This document shows positions 9,091-19,882 of a stretch of DNA of 64,000 nucleotides, piece by piece. The stretch is from Enterobacter sp. C2 (lineage in GTDB: Bacteria > Pseudomonadota > Gammaproteobacteria > Enterobacterales > Enterobacteriaceae): contig NZ_CP082269.1 of assembly GCF_019880405.1 (NCBI RefSeq), forward strand, positions 1,302,001-1,366,000, given 5' to 3'. Position 1 is the first letter of the stretch, and the number at the start of each line of letters is the position of its first letter. The position numbers were made by a program, and so were the translations under genes. The notes beneath the pieces are model-generated. The model searched no databases. It saw only the letters and a program-made list of their open reading frames with translations, and was not told the origin of the DNA.

Positions 9091-9848
9091 AAGTGAATCT
9101 CCGCGCTCAGTGGGGCATGGTCAGACAAATGACGCCAGTTACGCAGCGGCAGTGCTTCTGGGGCGCTGGCGTTAGCGTTTTTAACGTAGATACGGTCAAG
9201 ACGCAGCAGCGGCAGGCTGACCGGAAACGTACGCGCCGGGCGGCCCTTCGCCCGGGTGAAGATCTCCTCCAGGCCCGCCTGCTTTTTCAGCGGGTAGTTG
9301 GCTTTCACCCGCCAGTCGTTAAAGTCGCCCGCCACCAGCACCGGCTCGCCTTCAGGGAAGGCGTTTACCCACTCGGCCAGCATGGTGAGCTGGGCCTGAC
9401 GATGCGCCTCGCGTAAGCCCAGATGGACGCAGATAACGTGAATTGGGCGGTTAAGCTGTGGCGGCACAATGCGACAGTAGAGCAGGCCGCGTTTCTCGCT
9501 GCCATCGACAGAGACGTCGCGGTTCTCATAGTGCACTATCGGATAGCGGGAGAGCACGGCGTTGCCATGATGTCCTTCAGGATAGACGGCGTTACGACCG
9601 TAAGCGAAGTCGCTCCACATCGTATCGGCCAAAAATTCATAATGGGTGGTATCGGGCCAGTTTTCCACATGCAGCGGATGCACTTCGTGTGCGCCCATCA
9701 CCTCTTGCAGACAGACGATATCTGCGCCGACGGTACGAACCGCGTCGCGTAGCTCTGGTAAAATAAAGCGTTTGTTAAACGCGGTGAAACCCTTGTGCGT
9801 GTTAATCGTAAGTACTTTTAAAGAGAATGGCTGATTCTGTTCTGTCAT
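9087..9848 (-). CDS. ybhP: YbhP, endonuclease/exonuclease/phosphatase family protein
   Basis: Member of the DNase I-like EEP superfamily. Catalytic motifs are LTINTHKG near the start, CLQEVMG near residue 47, [16 protein letters not shown] near residue 172 and LSDHAPL at the C-terminus. The substrate is not known; linkage to clsB suggests a phospholipid or phosphodiester. The 253 residues match E. coli. It is first in the ybhP-clsB-ybhN operon and divergent from ybhQ. Confidence 0.92.
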   Translation of the reverse strand: MTEQNQPFSLKVLTINTHKGFTAFNKRFILPELRDAVRTVGADIVCLQEVMGAHEVHPLHVENWPDTTHYEFLADTMWSDFAYGRNAVYPEGHHGNAVLSRYPIVHYENRDVSVDGSEKRGLLYCRIVPPQLNRPIHVICVHLGLREAHRQAQLTMLAEWVNAFPEGEPVLVAGDFNDWRVKANYPLKKQAGLEEIFTRAKGRPARTFPVSLPLLRLDRIYVKNANASAPEALPLRNWRHLSDHAPLSAEIHL

Positions 9849-9981
9849 CTTGTATCCCGCCAGTGACGCTGTCCTGTTGGAAATAAAGTGTAGTATCTGT
9901 CACAAAAAGATGCGGCCTTACGGATTTTTCCGTAAAGTCCGGTACTCTCAATTACAGATAAAATTCTTCAGGAGAAAATCC

Positions 9982-10392
9982 ATGAAGTGGCAACAGCGTA
10001 TTCGTGTGGCAACCGGCCTCGGTTGCTGGCAGATTGTGTCGCATTTCATCGTCGTGGCGGCGCTGGTAATGGGCTGGATGAGCGGGGCGCTGGTGCGCGT
10101 CGGCTTGAGCCTGTGCGTGGTTTACGGCGTCACGGTGCTGCTGATGCTGGCTCTGCAACGTCATCATGACGGGCGCTGGCGGGAAGTAGGCGATTTTCTT
10201 GAGGAGCTGACCACCTCCTGGTATTTCGGTACCTCTATCATTGCGCTGTGGCTCCTCTCCCGCGTGCTGCACAACGATCTGCTGCTCGCGCCGGTAGGGC
10301 TGGCGATCCTTGCCGGGCCAGCGGTGCTCTCCCTGCTGACCAAAGATAAGAAGCTACGCAACGTTCCGCCTGAACATCGCGTAGGCCACTGA
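9982..10392 (+). CDS. ybhQ: YbhQ inner-membrane protein
   Basis: Small hydrophobic protein of 136 residues, as in E. coli, with about four membrane segments and no recognised catalytic motif; function unknown. The ATG at 9982 follows CAGGAGAAAATCC; a longer in-frame reading from 9850 has no ribosome site. Its last 39 bases overlap the end of ybhR on the opposite strand. Confidence 0.9.
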   Translation: MKWQQRIRVATGLGCWQIVSHFIVVAALVMGWMSGALVRVGLSLCVVYGVTVLLMLALQRHHDGRWREVGDFLEELTTSWYFGTSIIALWLLSRVLHNDLLLAPVGLAILAGPAVLSLLTKDKKLRNVPPEHRVGH

Positions 10393-11460
10393 TCCCGTTG
10401 TGGCCGCGATAACCAGCAGCGGCCACAGGCTTCCCCAGACAATATCCAGACTCGCATCCTTCAGATAGATCTGCTTGGTGATATCGGTGAAGTGGCGAAT
10501 CGGGTTCACCCACGTCAAATGCTGCAGCCAGACCGGCATATTCTCCACCGGCGACACGTAGCCGGAGAGGAGGATCGCCGGCATCATAAAGACAAACACG
10601 CCGATAAATGCCTGCTGCTGCGTAGCGCATAGCGCGGAGATCAGCAGGCCAAAGCCCACCAGCGACAGGCCGTAGATCAGCATCGTGAAATAGAAGAGCA
10701 TCAGCGATCCGGCGAAGGGGATCTGGTAGGCCCAGATGCCTATCCCCAGCACGATGCTGGCCTGGAAGGTGGCGACGATCAGAGCCGGGACCGCCTTGCC
10801 GACAAAAATCTGCCAGGTGGCGAGGGGGGAAACCAGCAGCTGATCCAGCGTTCCCTGCTCCCGTTCGCGGGCCACCGACAGCGAGGTGACAATCATCACG
10901 CCGATGGTGGTGATCATGGCGATCAGCGACGGTACCACGAACCATTTATAGTCGAGATTGGGGTTATACCAGTTGCGCACCACCAGCTCGCTGTTGTTGG
11001 GCTTCGCTTTTCCCACCATCAGCTCCTGCTGATACTCTTTGACCACCTGCTGAAGATAGTTAGCGGCAATCTGCGCGCTGTTGGAGTTACGCCCGTCGAG
11101 CAGCAGCTGCATCGGTGCAGGCTGGAAGGTATCAAGATTGCGCGAGAAGTCCGCTGGGAAGCGCACCAGCAGCAGCGCCTTTTGCGTATCAAGGGTGGGC
11201 CGGATCGCCTGCGGGCTGTGTAGCAGCAGAACGTGGGTAAAGGCTTTAGCGCGGGCAAAGCGCTGGGTCAGCTCCACCGAATGCCTGCCGCTATCTTCGC
11301 TGTAGATGGCGATGGTGGCGTTGGTCACCTCAAGGGTAGCGGCAAAGGGGAACAGCAGCACCTGGATCAGCACCGGAACAATCAGGATCGCCCTCGTCTG
11401 CGGCTCCCGCAGCAGGGATTGCAGCTCTTTGCGAATCAGCGTCCATAAGCGGTGAAACAT
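10354..11460 (-). CDS. ybhR: YbhR, ABC-2 type efflux permease
   Basis: Permease subunit of the YbhFSR exporter, linked in E. coli to drug and Na+/Li+ efflux. The 368 residues match E. coli. One N-terminal membrane segment (about 22-42), a large periplasmic region, then five C-terminal segments containing the ABC-2 motif [16 protein letters not shown] near residue 203. It follows ybhS by nine bases with an AAGGAG ribosome site. It ends tail-to-tail inside ybhQ. Confidence 0.94.
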   Translation of the reverse strand: MFHRLWTLIRKELQSLLREPQTRAILIVPVLIQVLLFPFAATLEVTNATIAIYSEDSGRHSVELTQRFARAKAFTHVLLLHSPQAIRPTLDTQKALLLVRFPADFSRNLDTFQPAPMQLLLDGRNSNSAQIAANYLQQVVKEYQQELMVGKAKPNNSELVVRNWYNPNLDYKWFVVPSLIAMITTIGVMIVTSLSVAREREQGTLDQLLVSPLATWQIFVGKAVPALIVATFQASIVLGIGIWAYQIPFAGSLMLFYFTMLIYGLSLVGFGLLISALCATQQQAFIGVFVFMMPAILLSGYVSPVENMPVWLQHLTWVNPIRHFTDITKQIYLKDASLDIVWGSLWPLLVIAATTGSVAYAMFRRNVA

Positions 11461-11469
11461 ATGTGCTCC

Positions 11470-12603
11470 TTAATCCAGTCGCCGTTTGGTTTTCAGCCAT
11501 GTCAGGCCGATAAACATCACCGCCGACGCCAGCAAAAACAGCGTATTTACAATCAGCACCACCGGGATATTGCCAGCCAGAAACAGGCTTTGTAGGGTGC
11601 TGACGAAATAGCGCGCCGGAATAATCCACGTTACCGCGCGGATCACCGCCGGCATGCTGTCGATCTGAAAGATAAAGCCCGACAGCATAATCGACGGCAG
11701 AAACGCGGCGTTGAGCGCCACCTGCGCGGCGTTAAACTGGTTGCGGGTCACGGTGGAGATAAGCAGCCCCATCCCCAGCGTGCTGAGCAAAAACAGGCTG
11801 CTGATAAAAAACAGCAGGATCAGCGAGCCCCGGTAGGGCACGCCGAGGATAAACACCGAGACCAGCATGCAGAGCAGCATCGCCAGCATGCCGAGGAAGT
11901 AGTAGGGGATCAGCTTGCAGAGCAGCAGCTCTACGCGGGTCACCTCCGTCGAGAGCAGGGCCTCCATGGTGCCACGCTCCCATTCGCGGGCGATCACCAG
12001 CGAGGTCAGGATGGCCCCGATCACCGTCATAATGATGGTCACCGCGCCGGGGATAATAAAGTGCTGGCTGATGGCGGCGGGGTTAAACCAGTAGCGGGTC
12101 TGGACGTCGATCAGCGGCTCAAACGTTTCGCCCCGATCTTCCGCCCGCTGCATCTGCCACAGCTGCCAGATCCCCTCCGTATAGCCCTGCACGAAGTTGG
12201 CGGTGTTCGGCTCGCTGCCGTCGGTAATCACCTGAATGGGAGCATCAGCGCCAGGGCGTGCCATGTTGGCGGCGAAATCCACCGGGATCACCACCATGCC
12301 GCGTATGCGTCCGGCCTGCATTTTGGCAATTAATTCCTGACGGCTGTCGCTGATAGTGGCATCAATATAGGGTGAGCCGGTCATGGCGTGAGCGAAGTCC
12401 AGCGCCTCTTCGCTGCGCTGCTCCAGCAGGATCCCAACCCGCAGACGGCTGGAGTCGAGATTAATGCCGTAGCCGAAAATAAACAGCAGCAGGAGAGGGA
12501 TCAGCACTGCAATCAGCCAGCTGCTGGGGTCGCGGACGATCTGCCGCGTCTCTTTAACGCACAGGGCGCGTACCCGTCGCCATGACACTGCGCTAGCGCT
12601 CAT
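11470..12603 (-). CDS. ybhS: YbhS, ABC-2 type efflux permease
   Basis: Second permease of YbhFSR, paralogous to YbhR. The ATG at 12603 gives 377 residues, the E. coli length, and is seven bases after AGGAG; another ATG two codons earlier has poorer spacing. The ABC-2 motif [18 protein letters not shown] is near residue 210. The start overlaps the end of ybhF by eleven bases, showing coupling. Confidence 0.94.
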   Translation of the reverse strand: MSASAVSWRRVRALCVKETRQIVRDPSSWLIAVLIPLLLLFIFGYGINLDSSRLRVGILLEQRSEEALDFAHAMTGSPYIDATISDSRQELIAKMQAGRIRGMVVIPVDFAANMARPGADAPIQVITDGSEPNTANFVQGYTEGIWQLWQMQRAEDRGETFEPLIDVQTRYWFNPAAISQHFIIPGAVTIIMTVIGAILTSLVIAREWERGTMEALLSTEVTRVELLLCKLIPYYFLGMLAMLLCMLVSVFILGVPYRGSLILLFFISSLFLLSTLGMGLLISTVTRNQFNAAQVALNAAFLPSIMLSGFIFQIDSMPAVIRAVTWIIPARYFVSTLQSLFLAGNIPVVLIVNTLFLLASAVMFIGLTWLKTKRRLD

Positions 12604-14332
12604 CGGCATGCTCCTTATCCCAGCGGTTGATCAGCCGAATAAATGCCTGCTCCATGGTCGGGTCCGCCTGTTCAGCATCTGCGGCCTGGGCTTTCAGATC
12701 GTCCGGCGTGCCGTGGGCGATCAGCTTCCCCCGGTAGACCAGCCCGATGCGGTCGCAATACTCTGCCTCATCCATAAAGTGGGTAGTCACCATCACGGTA
12801 ACGCCTTTCTCTACCATGCTGTTGATATGCAGCCAGAACTCGCGGCGGGTAAGGGGATCGACGCCGGAAGTCGGCTCGTCAAGAAACAGGATGTCCGGCT
12901 CGTGCATCAGCGAGCAGGCCAGCGCCAGCCGCTGCTTGAAGCCCAGCGGCAGGGCGTCGGTGGCGTGGGAGGCGATGCTGGTCAGGCTAAACGCCTCGCT
13001 CATGCGGGCGATCTTCTCGTTTTGCGCCCGCCCGCGCAGGCCGTAGACCCCGGAGAAGAAGCGCAGGTTCTGCTCCACGGTGAGGTTGCCGTAGAGAGAG
13101 AACTTCTGCGCCATATAGCCCAGCCGCTGGCGGGCTTTGCCAGAGCTGACCTTGAGATCCATGCCCAGCACCAGCGCCTTACCGGCGGTGGGAACCAGCA
13201 GGCCGCACATCATCTTAAAGGTGGTGGATTTGCCTGCACCGTTTGGTCCCAGCAGGCCGAAGATCTCGCCGCGCTTCACGGCAAAATCGACGTTATCCGT
13301 CGCCGCAAAATCACCAAATTTTTTGGTCAGCGATTTTGCCTCAATCACCGTCTCCTCCGGCGATCCCTCCACGGTATGCAGGATCGCCCCGAGAGGTGAC
13401 TCCTGGGTTCCCGCCCCGCCAAGCAGGTCGATAAACGCATCTTCAAAGCGCGGTGTGGTTTCGGCTATCTCAATCTCCGGCATCCCCTCCGCGTGGCGAA
13501 TATCCTCTGCGCTGGCCTCTTTCTTGAGGATCAGGCGCACCGAGCGGCCCTGGATCATGCCGTCGCTCACCTGGGGCAGCCTCAGTACCCGCCGCAGCAG
13601 CCTGCGGTTGGACTCCTGCGGGCTGTGCAGCAGAAAGCTGCGCCCGGCCATGCTCTGGGTCAGCGTGGTGGGCTGGCCCTGATACAGCAGCTCTCCTTCG
13701 TTGAGCAGCAGCACGTCGCGGCACTGCTCGGCTTCATCAAGATAGGAGGTACTCCAGAGGATCAGCATCCCTTCGCCCGCCAGCTCATGCACCATCTGCC
13801 ACAGCTCGCGGCGGGAAATCGGATCCACGCCGACGCCGGGTTCATCCAGCAGCAGCACTTTCGGTTCGCCCACCAGGGTACAGGCCAGGCCCAGCTTCTG
13901 CTTCATCCCGCCGGAGAGCTTGCCCGCCAGCCGGTTGGTAAAGGGGCCGAGGGCGGTAAATTCCAGCAGTCGGGCAAAGGTTTTCTGCCGCGTTTCACCC
14001 ACCACGCTGCGCAGATCGGCATACAGGGTCAGGTTCTCCATTACGGTCAGATCTTCGTACAGGCCGAACTTCTGCGGCATATAGCCCAGCGAGGCGTGCA
14101 GGGCGCGATCGTCGTGAATGGGATCGAGACCCAGCACGCGGGCGCTGCCCGCGTCGGGCTTGAGCAGTCCGGCAAGCATGCGCATCAGCGTGGTTTTACC
14201 CGCCCCGTCGGGGCCGACCAACCCGGTGACGTACCCGCTCTGGATGGTACAGGTCAGGGGCGCGACGGCGGGCTTCTCCATGCCGGCAAAGCGTTTTACC
14301 AGGCCATTAAGCCGGATCGCCGTGTCACTCAT
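12593..14332 (-). CDS. ybhF: YbhF, tandem-domain ABC transporter ATPase
   Basis: ATPase of the YbhFSR exporter with two fused nucleotide-binding domains. Domain 1 has Walker [10 protein letters not shown] (about 37), signature LSGGMKQK and Walker B VLLLDEPG. Domain 2 has GPNGAGKST (about 360), a less standard signature LPLGFKQR, and [13 protein letters not shown]. The ATG at 14332 gives 579 residues against 578 in E. coli; the longer reading from 14401 lies inside ybhG. It overlaps the ybhG stop by eight bases. Confidence 0.94.
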   Translation of the reverse strand: MSDTAIRLNGLVKRFAGMEKPAVAPLTCTIQSGYVTGLVGPDGAGKTTLMRMLAGLLKPDAGSARVLGLDPIHDDRALHASLGYMPQKFGLYEDLTVMENLTLYADLRSVVGETRQKTFARLLEFTALGPFTNRLAGKLSGGMKQKLGLACTLVGEPKVLLLDEPGVGVDPISRRELWQMVHELAGEGMLILWSTSYLDEAEQCRDVLLLNEGELLYQGQPTTLTQSMAGRSFLLHSPQESNRRLLRRVLRLPQVSDGMIQGRSVRLILKKEASAEDIRHAEGMPEIEIAETTPRFEDAFIDLLGGAGTQESPLGAILHTVEGSPEETVIEAKSLTKKFGDFAATDNVDFAVKRGEIFGLLGPNGAGKSTTFKMMCGLLVPTAGKALVLGMDLKVSSGKARQRLGYMAQKFSLYGNLTVEQNLRFFSGVYGLRGRAQNEKIARMSEAFSLTSIASHATDALPLGFKQRLALACSLMHEPDILFLDEPTSGVDPLTRREFWLHINSMVEKGVTVMVTTHFMDEAEYCDRIGLVYRGKLIAHGTPDDLKAQAADAEQADPTMEQAFIRLINRWDKEHADER

Positions 14333-15326
14333 CGCGCTGTCCATCGTTAAACCGAACGGTGATTGGCATCCCCTGGCGCAGGGCGTCATCGGCATCGGCA
14401 TCGGTCACAATGATGCGCAGGCGATAGACCAGATCGGTGCGCAGATCCGGCGTTTCCACGGTTTTCGGCGTGAATTCGGCGGTGGGGGAGACGAAACCTA
14501 CCTTGCCGTGATACGGCCTGTCCGGGCGGCCGTCGGTATAGAGCAGCAGTTCGCTGCCGGGTTTAGCCCAGCCCAGGTTAGGTTCATCAATATAGGCACG
14601 CACCCATACCGGGCGGGTGAGCGACAGGGTCAGCACGGTGCTACCCGCATTGAGCATGCTGCCTGGCTCCACGGCGCGCGTCATCAGCGTGCCGTCAGCA
14701 GGCGCGACCAGGGTGGTATCATGCAGATCCAGTTCGGCCTGAGCCAGCTGGGCCTGGGCCTGTTCCAGACTGGCCTTCGCCTGGGCGATATCCTGCGGGC
14801 GATTGCCGGTGCGGTACTGGCTCAGCTTATCCTCGGCAGATTTCAGCGTCGCTCGGGCCTGATCCCGGGACGAGCGAGCGTTTTCCAGATCGTTGGCGGA
14901 GATAGTGCGGCTTTTCCATAGCCCCTGCTGGCGGGCATAGAAGTTCTGTGCGTAGTCGTAGGCGGCTTTGGCCTGTCGCACCGCCGCCTCGGTCTGGGCG
15001 ATCTCCTCGTCGCGATAGCCCGCCTGCATCAGGTCGTACTGCGCCTGGGCAACGGCGACGCTCGCTTTGGCCTGCATCAGCGCATTTTCATAGGGCGCTT
15101 TGTCCAGCATTCCCAATACCTGACCGGCTTTAATCGCATCCCCTTCGTCAACGGCAAGGGACGCGAGGCGACCACCGACGCGAAAGCTCATATTGACCGT
15201 ACGGATATCGACGTTGCCGTAGAGGGTCAAACCGCGCTCCTGCTGGCTTTGATACCACAGCCAGCCGCCGACGGCGGCAGCGATGACAACAACCACCGCC
15301 AGCAGGGCGATGACGGGTTTTTTCAT
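14325..15326 (-). CDS. ybhG: YbhG, HlyD-family membrane fusion protein
   Basis: Periplasmic adaptor expected to link the YbhFSR pump to an outer-membrane channel. The 333 residues have an N-terminal membrane anchor (about 5-25), a lipoyl-like half ([23 protein letters not shown]), a long coiled coil rich in Ala and Gln (about 80-200), then the second lipoyl half and beta-barrel ([18 protein letters not shown]). It overlaps cecR by ATGA and ybhF by eight bases. Confidence 0.94.
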   Translation of the reverse strand: MKKPVIALLAVVVVIAAAVGGWLWYQSQQERGLTLYGNVDIRTVNMSFRVGGRLASLAVDEGDAIKAGQVLGMLDKAPYENALMQAKASVAVAQAQYDLMQAGYRDEEIAQTEAAVRQAKAAYDYAQNFYARQQGLWKSRTISANDLENARSSRDQARATLKSAEDKLSQYRTGNRPQDIAQAKASLEQAQAQLAQAELDLHDTTLVAPADGTLMTRAVEPGSMLNAGSTVLTLSLTRPVWVRAYIDEPNLGWAKPGSELLLYTDGRPDRPYHGKVGFVSPTAEFTPKTVETPDLRTDLVYRLRIIVTDADADDALRQGMPITVRFNDGQRDE

Positions 15327-16000
15327 GGCTTCAGGCTCCTTTGCGTAAGGCCAACCAGGATCAGATCAAGATGGCAGGCGATAACCTCATTAATCTGCGC
15401 GACGCTACTCTCATCAAACTTTGTCCAGCCGGTGCGGAGCAATATGGTCTCCCGGCCCAGACGGAAGGCGAGCACCTCCCCCAGTAGGGCGTGGGTATGC
15501 AAAATGGTCTGCGTATCAGCGGGATCGCGGCCGGTATAGGCGGCGATAAGCTCGGTCAGATGGGTGTGCATGGGCGCAATGACGCGATCGTGAACCCGCT
15601 GATAGGCCGCGGTGGGAGAGAGCTGTTCCCGCGAGATAAACTTGCTCAGACTCAGCGTATCGTCCTGGGTCAGAAGCTGGATCATATTGCCGCAGGCGTT
15701 AAGGATCAGCTGGCGAATAGTATCCCGATCCGGCACCGGGGCGCTAAGCAGCGCGGCGGCGGCCTCCACCATCGGCTGAAACTGGCTGCCAATAAAGTCG
15801 GCGATCCAGTCGGCGCAGGCGAGATAGAGATCCTCTTTCGACCCGAAGTAGTAGGGGATTGCCGCGATGTTCTGTCCAGCCTGCGCGGCGATATCGCGGG
15901 TCGTGGCGTGCAGACCGTATTCGCCAAACTGGGCCAGGGCGGCGGCAATAAGCTGACGCTTCGCGTTCTCACCTTTCGTTGTGGTCGGGATAGTATTCAT
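15323..16000 (-). CDS. cecR: CecR, TetR-family regulator
   Basis: TetR repressor known in E. coli to control its own operon with ybhGFSR and the divergent rhlE, affecting cefoperazone and chloramphenicol sensitivity. The N-terminal helix-turn-helix is visible ([24 protein letters not shown] in parts, about residues 17-45), followed by [10 protein letters not shown] typical of TetR. It has 225 residues against 223 in E. coli. It is first in the cecR-ybhGFSR operon, 15 bases downstream of a perfect palindrome. Confidence 0.94.
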   Translation of the reverse strand: MNTIPTTTKGENAKRQLIAAALAQFGEYGLHATTRDIAAQAGQNIAAIPYYFGSKEDLYLACADWIADFIGSQFQPMVEAAAALLSAPVPDRDTIRQLILNACGNMIQLLTQDDTLSLSKFISREQLSPTAAYQRVHDRVIAPMHTHLTELIAAYTGRDPADTQTILHTHALLGEVLAFRLGRETILLRTGWTKFDESSVAQINEVIACHLDLILVGLTQRSLKP

Positions 16001-16014
16001 AGCGTCGCAAAAAA

Positions 16015-16036
16015 ATTAATCAATCGATTGATTAAT
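16015..16036. promoter_or_regulatory. CecR-type operator palindrome
   Basis: ATTAATCAATC is followed directly by its exact reverse complement, a perfect 22-base palindrome, between divergent cecR and rhlE. Size, symmetry and place fit a TetR-family operator. CecR control of both genes is known in E. coli. Confidence 0.8.
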
Positions 16037-16109
16037 ATTATGTCGATTTTTTGAGCATGTCTACGTAGCTGGAGAATTATTTTGTTAATGAATGGACGCG
16101 GGATATTTT

Positions 16110-16138
16110 ATGCGCCGCATCACAAAAGCTGCTACACT
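16110..16138 (+). promoter_or_regulatory. Possible rhlE promoter
   Basis: TGCTACACT at 16130-16138 looks like an extended -10 element, about 95 bases before the rhlE ATG. No good -35 hexamer is evident. Weak call from sequence only. Confidence 0.35.
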
Positions 16139-16233
16139 GCGCCCCTTCATGACACTGTGGTTTTTGTCATCTGTTTCGTTACCTATCTCCCTGAAAACTA
16201 CACCTGAAACGGTCGGGGCGGTTCGGAGTTGTT

Positions 16234-17610
16234 ATGTCTTTTGAAGCACTGGGTTTAGACCCTGAGATCCTGCGCGCCGTTGCCGAGCAGGGCTACCGCG
16301 AACCTACCCCTATCCAGCAGCAGGCGATCCCCGCTGTGCTGCAGGGGCGCGACCTGATGGCCAGCGCCCAGACCGGTACGGGTAAAACCGCTGGCTTTAC
16401 CCTGCCACTGTTGCAGCGTCTTATTTCCAGCGAACCCCATGCCAAAGGCCGTCGCCCGGTGCGGGCGCTGATCCTCACCCCAACCCGCGAGCTGGCGGCC
16501 CAGGTGGGTGAGAACGTGCGGGAGTACAGTCAGTACCTCAACGTGCGTTCGCTGGTGGTTTTCGGTGGCGTGAGTATTAACCCACAGATGATGAAGCTGC
16601 GCGGCGGCGTTGATGTGCTGGTCGCTACCCCAGGCCGTCTGCTGGATCTGGAGCACCAGAACGCCGTTAAGCTCGACGGTATTGAGATCCTGGTGCTGGA
16701 CGAAGCTGACCGCATGCTCGACATGGGCTTTATCCACGATATTCGCCGTGTGCTGGCGAAGCTGCCGGCCAAGCGCCAGAACCTGCTCTTCTCCGCGACC
16801 TTCTCGGATGAGATCAAAACCCTGGCGGAGAAGCTGCTGCATAACCCGCTGGAGATCGAAGTAGCGCGTCGCAACACCGCCTCCGAGCAGGTCACTCAGC
16901 ATGTGCACTTTGTTGATAAGAAACGCAAGCGCGAGCTGCTGTCGCAGATGATCGGCGAGGGTAACTGGCAGCAGGTGCTGGTCTTTACTCGCACCAAGCA
17001 TGGTGCCAACCACCTCGCAGAGCAGCTGAATAAAGACGGTATCCGCAGCGCCGCGATCCACGGTAACAAGAGCCAGGGCGCACGTACTCGCGCACTGGAC
17101 GATTTTAAATCTGGCGACATCCGCGTGTTGGTGGCAACCGATATTGCTGCTCGTGGTCTGGATATTGAAGAGCTGCCGCACGTGGTTAACTACGAGCTGC
17201 CGAACGTGCCGGAAGACTACGTGCACCGCATCGGTCGTACCGGCCGTGCCGCGGCTACTGGTGAAGCGCTGTCGCTGGTCTGCGTCGACGAGCACAAGCT
17301 GCTGCGTGACATCGAGCGCCTGCTGAAAAAAGAGATCCCACGCATTGCGCTGCCGGGCTATGAGCCGGATGCCTCGATCAAAGCCGAGCCGATCCAAAAC
17401 GGTCGCCAGCAGCGTGGCGGCGGCGGTGGTGGACGCGGGCAGGGCGGCGGTCGCGGCCAGCAGCAGCCGCGTCGTAATGAAGGACGCAGCGAAGGTCGCA
17501 GCGAAGGCGGTGCGCCGAAATCAAGCCAGCCGCGCCGCAGCGGCGATGCGAAACCCGCCGGGGAGCAGGCGCGCCGTCGCCGTCCGCGTAAACCCGCGGC
17601 ATCGCAGTAA
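16234..17610 (+). CDS. rhlE: ATP-dependent RNA helicase RhlE
   Basis: DEAD-box RNA helicase involved in ribosome assembly. Motifs in order: Q motif with [18 protein letters not shown] (about residue 46), [17 protein letters not shown] (about 155), [22 protein letters not shown] (about 300) and HRIGRTGRA. The C-terminal tail from about residue 385 is a low-complexity Arg/Gly/Gln basic extension for RNA contact. It has 458 residues against 454 in E. coli, the difference lying in the tail. A strong terminator follows. Confidence 0.96.
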   Translation: MSFEALGLDPEILRAVAEQGYREPTPIQQQAIPAVLQGRDLMASAQTGTGKTAGFTLPLLQRLISSEPHAKGRRPVRALILTPTRELAAQVGENVREYSQYLNVRSLVVFGGVSINPQMMKLRGGVDVLVATPGRLLDLEHQNAVKLDGIEILVLDEADRMLDMGFIHDIRRVLAKLPAKRQNLLFSATFSDEIKTLAEKLLHNPLEIEVARRNTASEQVTQHVHFVDKKRKRELLSQMIGEGNWQQVLVFTRTKHGANHLAEQLNKDGIRSAAIHGNKSQGARTRALDDFKSGDIRVLVATDIAARGLDIEELPHVVNYELPNVPEDYVHRIGRTGRAAATGEALSLVCVDEHKLLRDIERLLKKEIPRIALPGYEPDASIKAEPIQNGRQQRGGGGGGRGQGGGRGQQQPRRNEGRSEGRSEGGAPKSSQPRRSGDAKPAGEQARRRRPRKPAASQ

Positions 17611-17619
17611 TAATCCTGA

Positions 17620-17646
17620 AGCCCGGCCGCAAAGCCGGGCTTTTCT
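17620..17646 (+). terminator. rhlE terminator
   Basis: AGCCCGGC/GCCGGGCT hairpin followed by TTTTCTTTT, ten bases after the rhlE stop; typical intrinsic terminator. Confidence 0.85.
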
Positions 17647-17675
17647 TTTGCCGCAGACCGGCGATCGTGAGACAA

Positions 17676-17695
17676 TAGTGGCTGTTTATACAGTA
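17676..17695. promoter_or_regulatory. LexA (SOS) box of dinG
   Basis: TAGTGGCTGTTTATACAGTA, 14 bases before the dinG ATG, differs by one base from the recalled E. coli dinG LexA site. The right half ACAG is canonical and the left half is degenerate, as in E. coli. Confidence 0.75.
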
Positions 17696-17709
17696 TTTCA
17701 GGTCTCCCG

Positions 17710-19854
17710 ATGGCTCTTTCCGCCGCGCTGAAAGCGCAGATTGCCGCCTGGTATAAGGCGCTACAGCAACAGATCCCCGACTTTATTCCGCGCGCACCGC
17801 AGCGGCAGATGATTGCTGACGTCGCCAAAACCCTGGCTGGGGAAGAGGGGCGGCATCTGGCCATTGAGGCGCCCACCGGCGTCGGCAAAACGCTCTCCTA
17901 TCTTATTCCCGGCATCGCCATCGCTCGCGAAGAGCAGAAGACGCTGGTGATCAGCACCGCCAACGTGGCGTTGCAGGATCAGATCTTCAGTAAAGATCTG
18001 CCTCTGCTGAAGAAGATTATCCCCGATCTGCGCTTTACCGCCGCCTTTGGCCGCGGGCGCTACGTCTGTCCGCGCAATCTGACGGCCCTTGCCAGCAGCG
18101 AGGCTACCCAGCAGGATCTGCTGGCCTTTCTCGACGACGAGCTGACGCCGAACAGCAAAGAGGAGCAGCAGCGCTGCGCCAAACTCAAGGCCGATCTCGA
18201 CAGCTACCGCTGGGACGGCCTGCGCGATCATACCGATCAGAACATTGAAGATAACCTGTGGCGGCGGCTCAGCACCGACAAAGCCAGCTGCCTGAACCGC
18301 AACTGCCACTACTACCGCGAGTGCCCGTTTTTTGTCGCCCGCCGTGAGGTGCAGGAAGTCGAGGTAGTGGTGGCCAACCACGCCTTAGTCATGGCGGCGA
18401 TGGAGTCCGAAGCGGTGCTGCCGGAGCCGAAAAACCTGCTGCTGGTGCTGGACGAGGGCCATCATCTGCCGGATGTCGCCCGCGACGCGCTGGAGATGAG
18501 CGCCGAGATCACCGCTCCCTGGTATCGACTCCAGCTCGATCTTTTTACCAAGCTGGTGGCGACCTGCATGGAGCAGTTTCGTCCGAAGACCACGCCGCCG
18601 CTGGCGCTGCCGGAGCGGCTCAACGCCCACTGCGAAGAGCTGTATGAGCTTATCGCCTCGCTGAATTCCATTCTCGGGCTCTACATGCCTGCTGGCACCG
18701 AGGCAGAGCACCGCTTTGCCATGGGCGAGCTGCCTGACGAAGTGATGGAGATCTGCCTGCGGCTGGCGAAGCTGACCGAGATGCTGCGTGGGCTGGCGGA
18801 GCTGTTCTTAAACGATCTCAGCGAAAAGACCGGCCAGCACGATATCGTCCGCCTGCACCGGGTCATTTTGCAGATGAACCGCGCCCTGGGTATGTTCGAG
18901 AGCCAGAGCAAGCTGTGGCGGCTGGCCTCGATGGCCCAGGCGTCGGGCGCGCCGGTGACCAAGTGGGCCACACGTGAGCTGGTTGAGGGTCAGATGCACC
19001 TCTTTTTCCACTGCGTCGGCATTCGCGTCAGCGACCAGCTGGAGAAGCTGCTGTGGCGCAGCGTGCCGCATATCGTCGTGACCTCGGCCACCTTACGCTC
19101 CCTGAACAGCTTCTCCCGGTTGCAGGAGATGAGCGGCCTCAAGGAGAAGGCCGGGGATCGCTTTGTGACCCTCGACTCGCCCTTTAACCACATTGAGCAG
19201 GGCCAGCTTGTGATCCCGCAGATGCGCTACGAGCCGCTGATGGAGCATGAAGAGAAGCACATCGCCGAGATGGCGGCCTACTTCCGCGAGCAGGTTGAGA
19301 AAAAAGTGCACCCCGGCATGCTGGTACTGTTTGCCAGCAACCGCGCTATGCAGCTCTTTCTGACCTTTGTCACCGATCTGCGCCTGATGCTGCTGGTGCA
19401 GGGGGATCAGCCGCGCTACCGGCTGGTGGAGCTCCACCGCAAGCGCATCGACGAGGGCGGACGCAGCGTGCTGGTCGGGCTCCAGTCGTTTGCCGAGGGG
19501 CTGGATCTGAAAGGGGACTACCTGACCCAGGTACACATCCACAAGATCGCCTTTCCGCCTATCGACAGCCCGGTAGTGATCACCGAAGGTGAGTGGCTGA
19601 AGAGCCTCAACCGCTACCCGTTTGAGGTGCAGAGCCTGCCGAGCGCCTCCTTTAATCTTATCCAGCAGGTGGGACGGCTGATCCGTAGCCACAGCTGCCG
19701 GGGCGAAGTGGTGATCTACGACCGGCGGCTGCTCTCGAAAGGCTATGGAAAACGGCTGCTCGACGCCCTGCCTGTTTTTCCTATTTCCCAACCGGACGTG
19801 CCTGACGTTATAGTAAAAAGTAAACCAAAACAGAATCGTCGTCGGCGACGCTGA
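17710..19854 (+). CDS. dinG: ATP-dependent DNA helicase DinG
   Basis: XPD-like superfamily 2 helicase, 5'-3', that removes R-loops and helps replication pass transcription. Walker A is EAPTGVGKT (about residue 54). The iron-sulfur cysteines appear in GRYVCPRN (about 120) and SCLNRNCHYYRECPFF (about 195-206). The DEAH-like box is DEGHH (about 249), and the C-terminal QQVGRLIRS is motif VI. It has 714 residues against 716 in E. coli. SOS control is indicated by the LexA box just upstream. Confidence 0.96.
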   Translation: MALSAALKAQIAAWYKALQQQIPDFIPRAPQRQMIADVAKTLAGEEGRHLAIEAPTGVGKTLSYLIPGIAIAREEQKTLVISTANVALQDQIFSKDLPLLKKIIPDLRFTAAFGRGRYVCPRNLTALASSEATQQDLLAFLDDELTPNSKEEQQRCAKLKADLDSYRWDGLRDHTDQNIEDNLWRRLSTDKASCLNRNCHYYRECPFFVARREVQEVEVVVANHALVMAAMESEAVLPEPKNLLLVLDEGHHLPDVARDALEMSAEITAPWYRLQLDLFTKLVATCMEQFRPKTTPPLALPERLNAHCEELYELIASLNSILGLYMPAGTEAEHRFAMGELPDEVMEICLRLAKLTEMLRGLAELFLNDLSEKTGQHDIVRLHRVILQMNRALGMFESQSKLWRLASMAQASGAPVTKWATRELVEGQMHLFFHCVGIRVSDQLEKLLWRSVPHIVVTSATLRSLNSFSRLQEMSGLKEKAGDRFVTLDSPFNHIEQGQLVIPQMRYEPLMEHEEKHIAEMAAYFREQVEKKVHPGMLVLFASNRAMQLFLTFVTDLRLMLLVQGDQPRYRLVELHRKRIDEGGRSVLVGLQSFAEGLDLKGDYLTQVHIHKIAFPPIDSPVVITEGEWLKSLNRYPFEVQSLPSASFNLIQQVGRLIRSHSCRGEVVIYDRRLLSKGYGKRLLDALPVFPISQPDVPDVIVKSKPKQNRRRRR

Positions 19855-19882
19855 CCATCACCTATGACGCAAGGAGTTAGCT

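Noticed and set aside
12608-14350. Several long plus-strand readings opposite ybhF
   Set aside because: No start signals or domains; all lie antisense to the tandem ATPase.
16149-16170. ATGACA/TGTCAT inverted repeat before rhlE
   Set aside because: Six-base arms with a ten-base spacer are likely by chance and lie downstream of the probable rhlE -10.
16255-17397. 380-codon minus-strand reading opposite rhlE
   Set aside because: Shadow of a helicase with all DEAD-box motifs intact.
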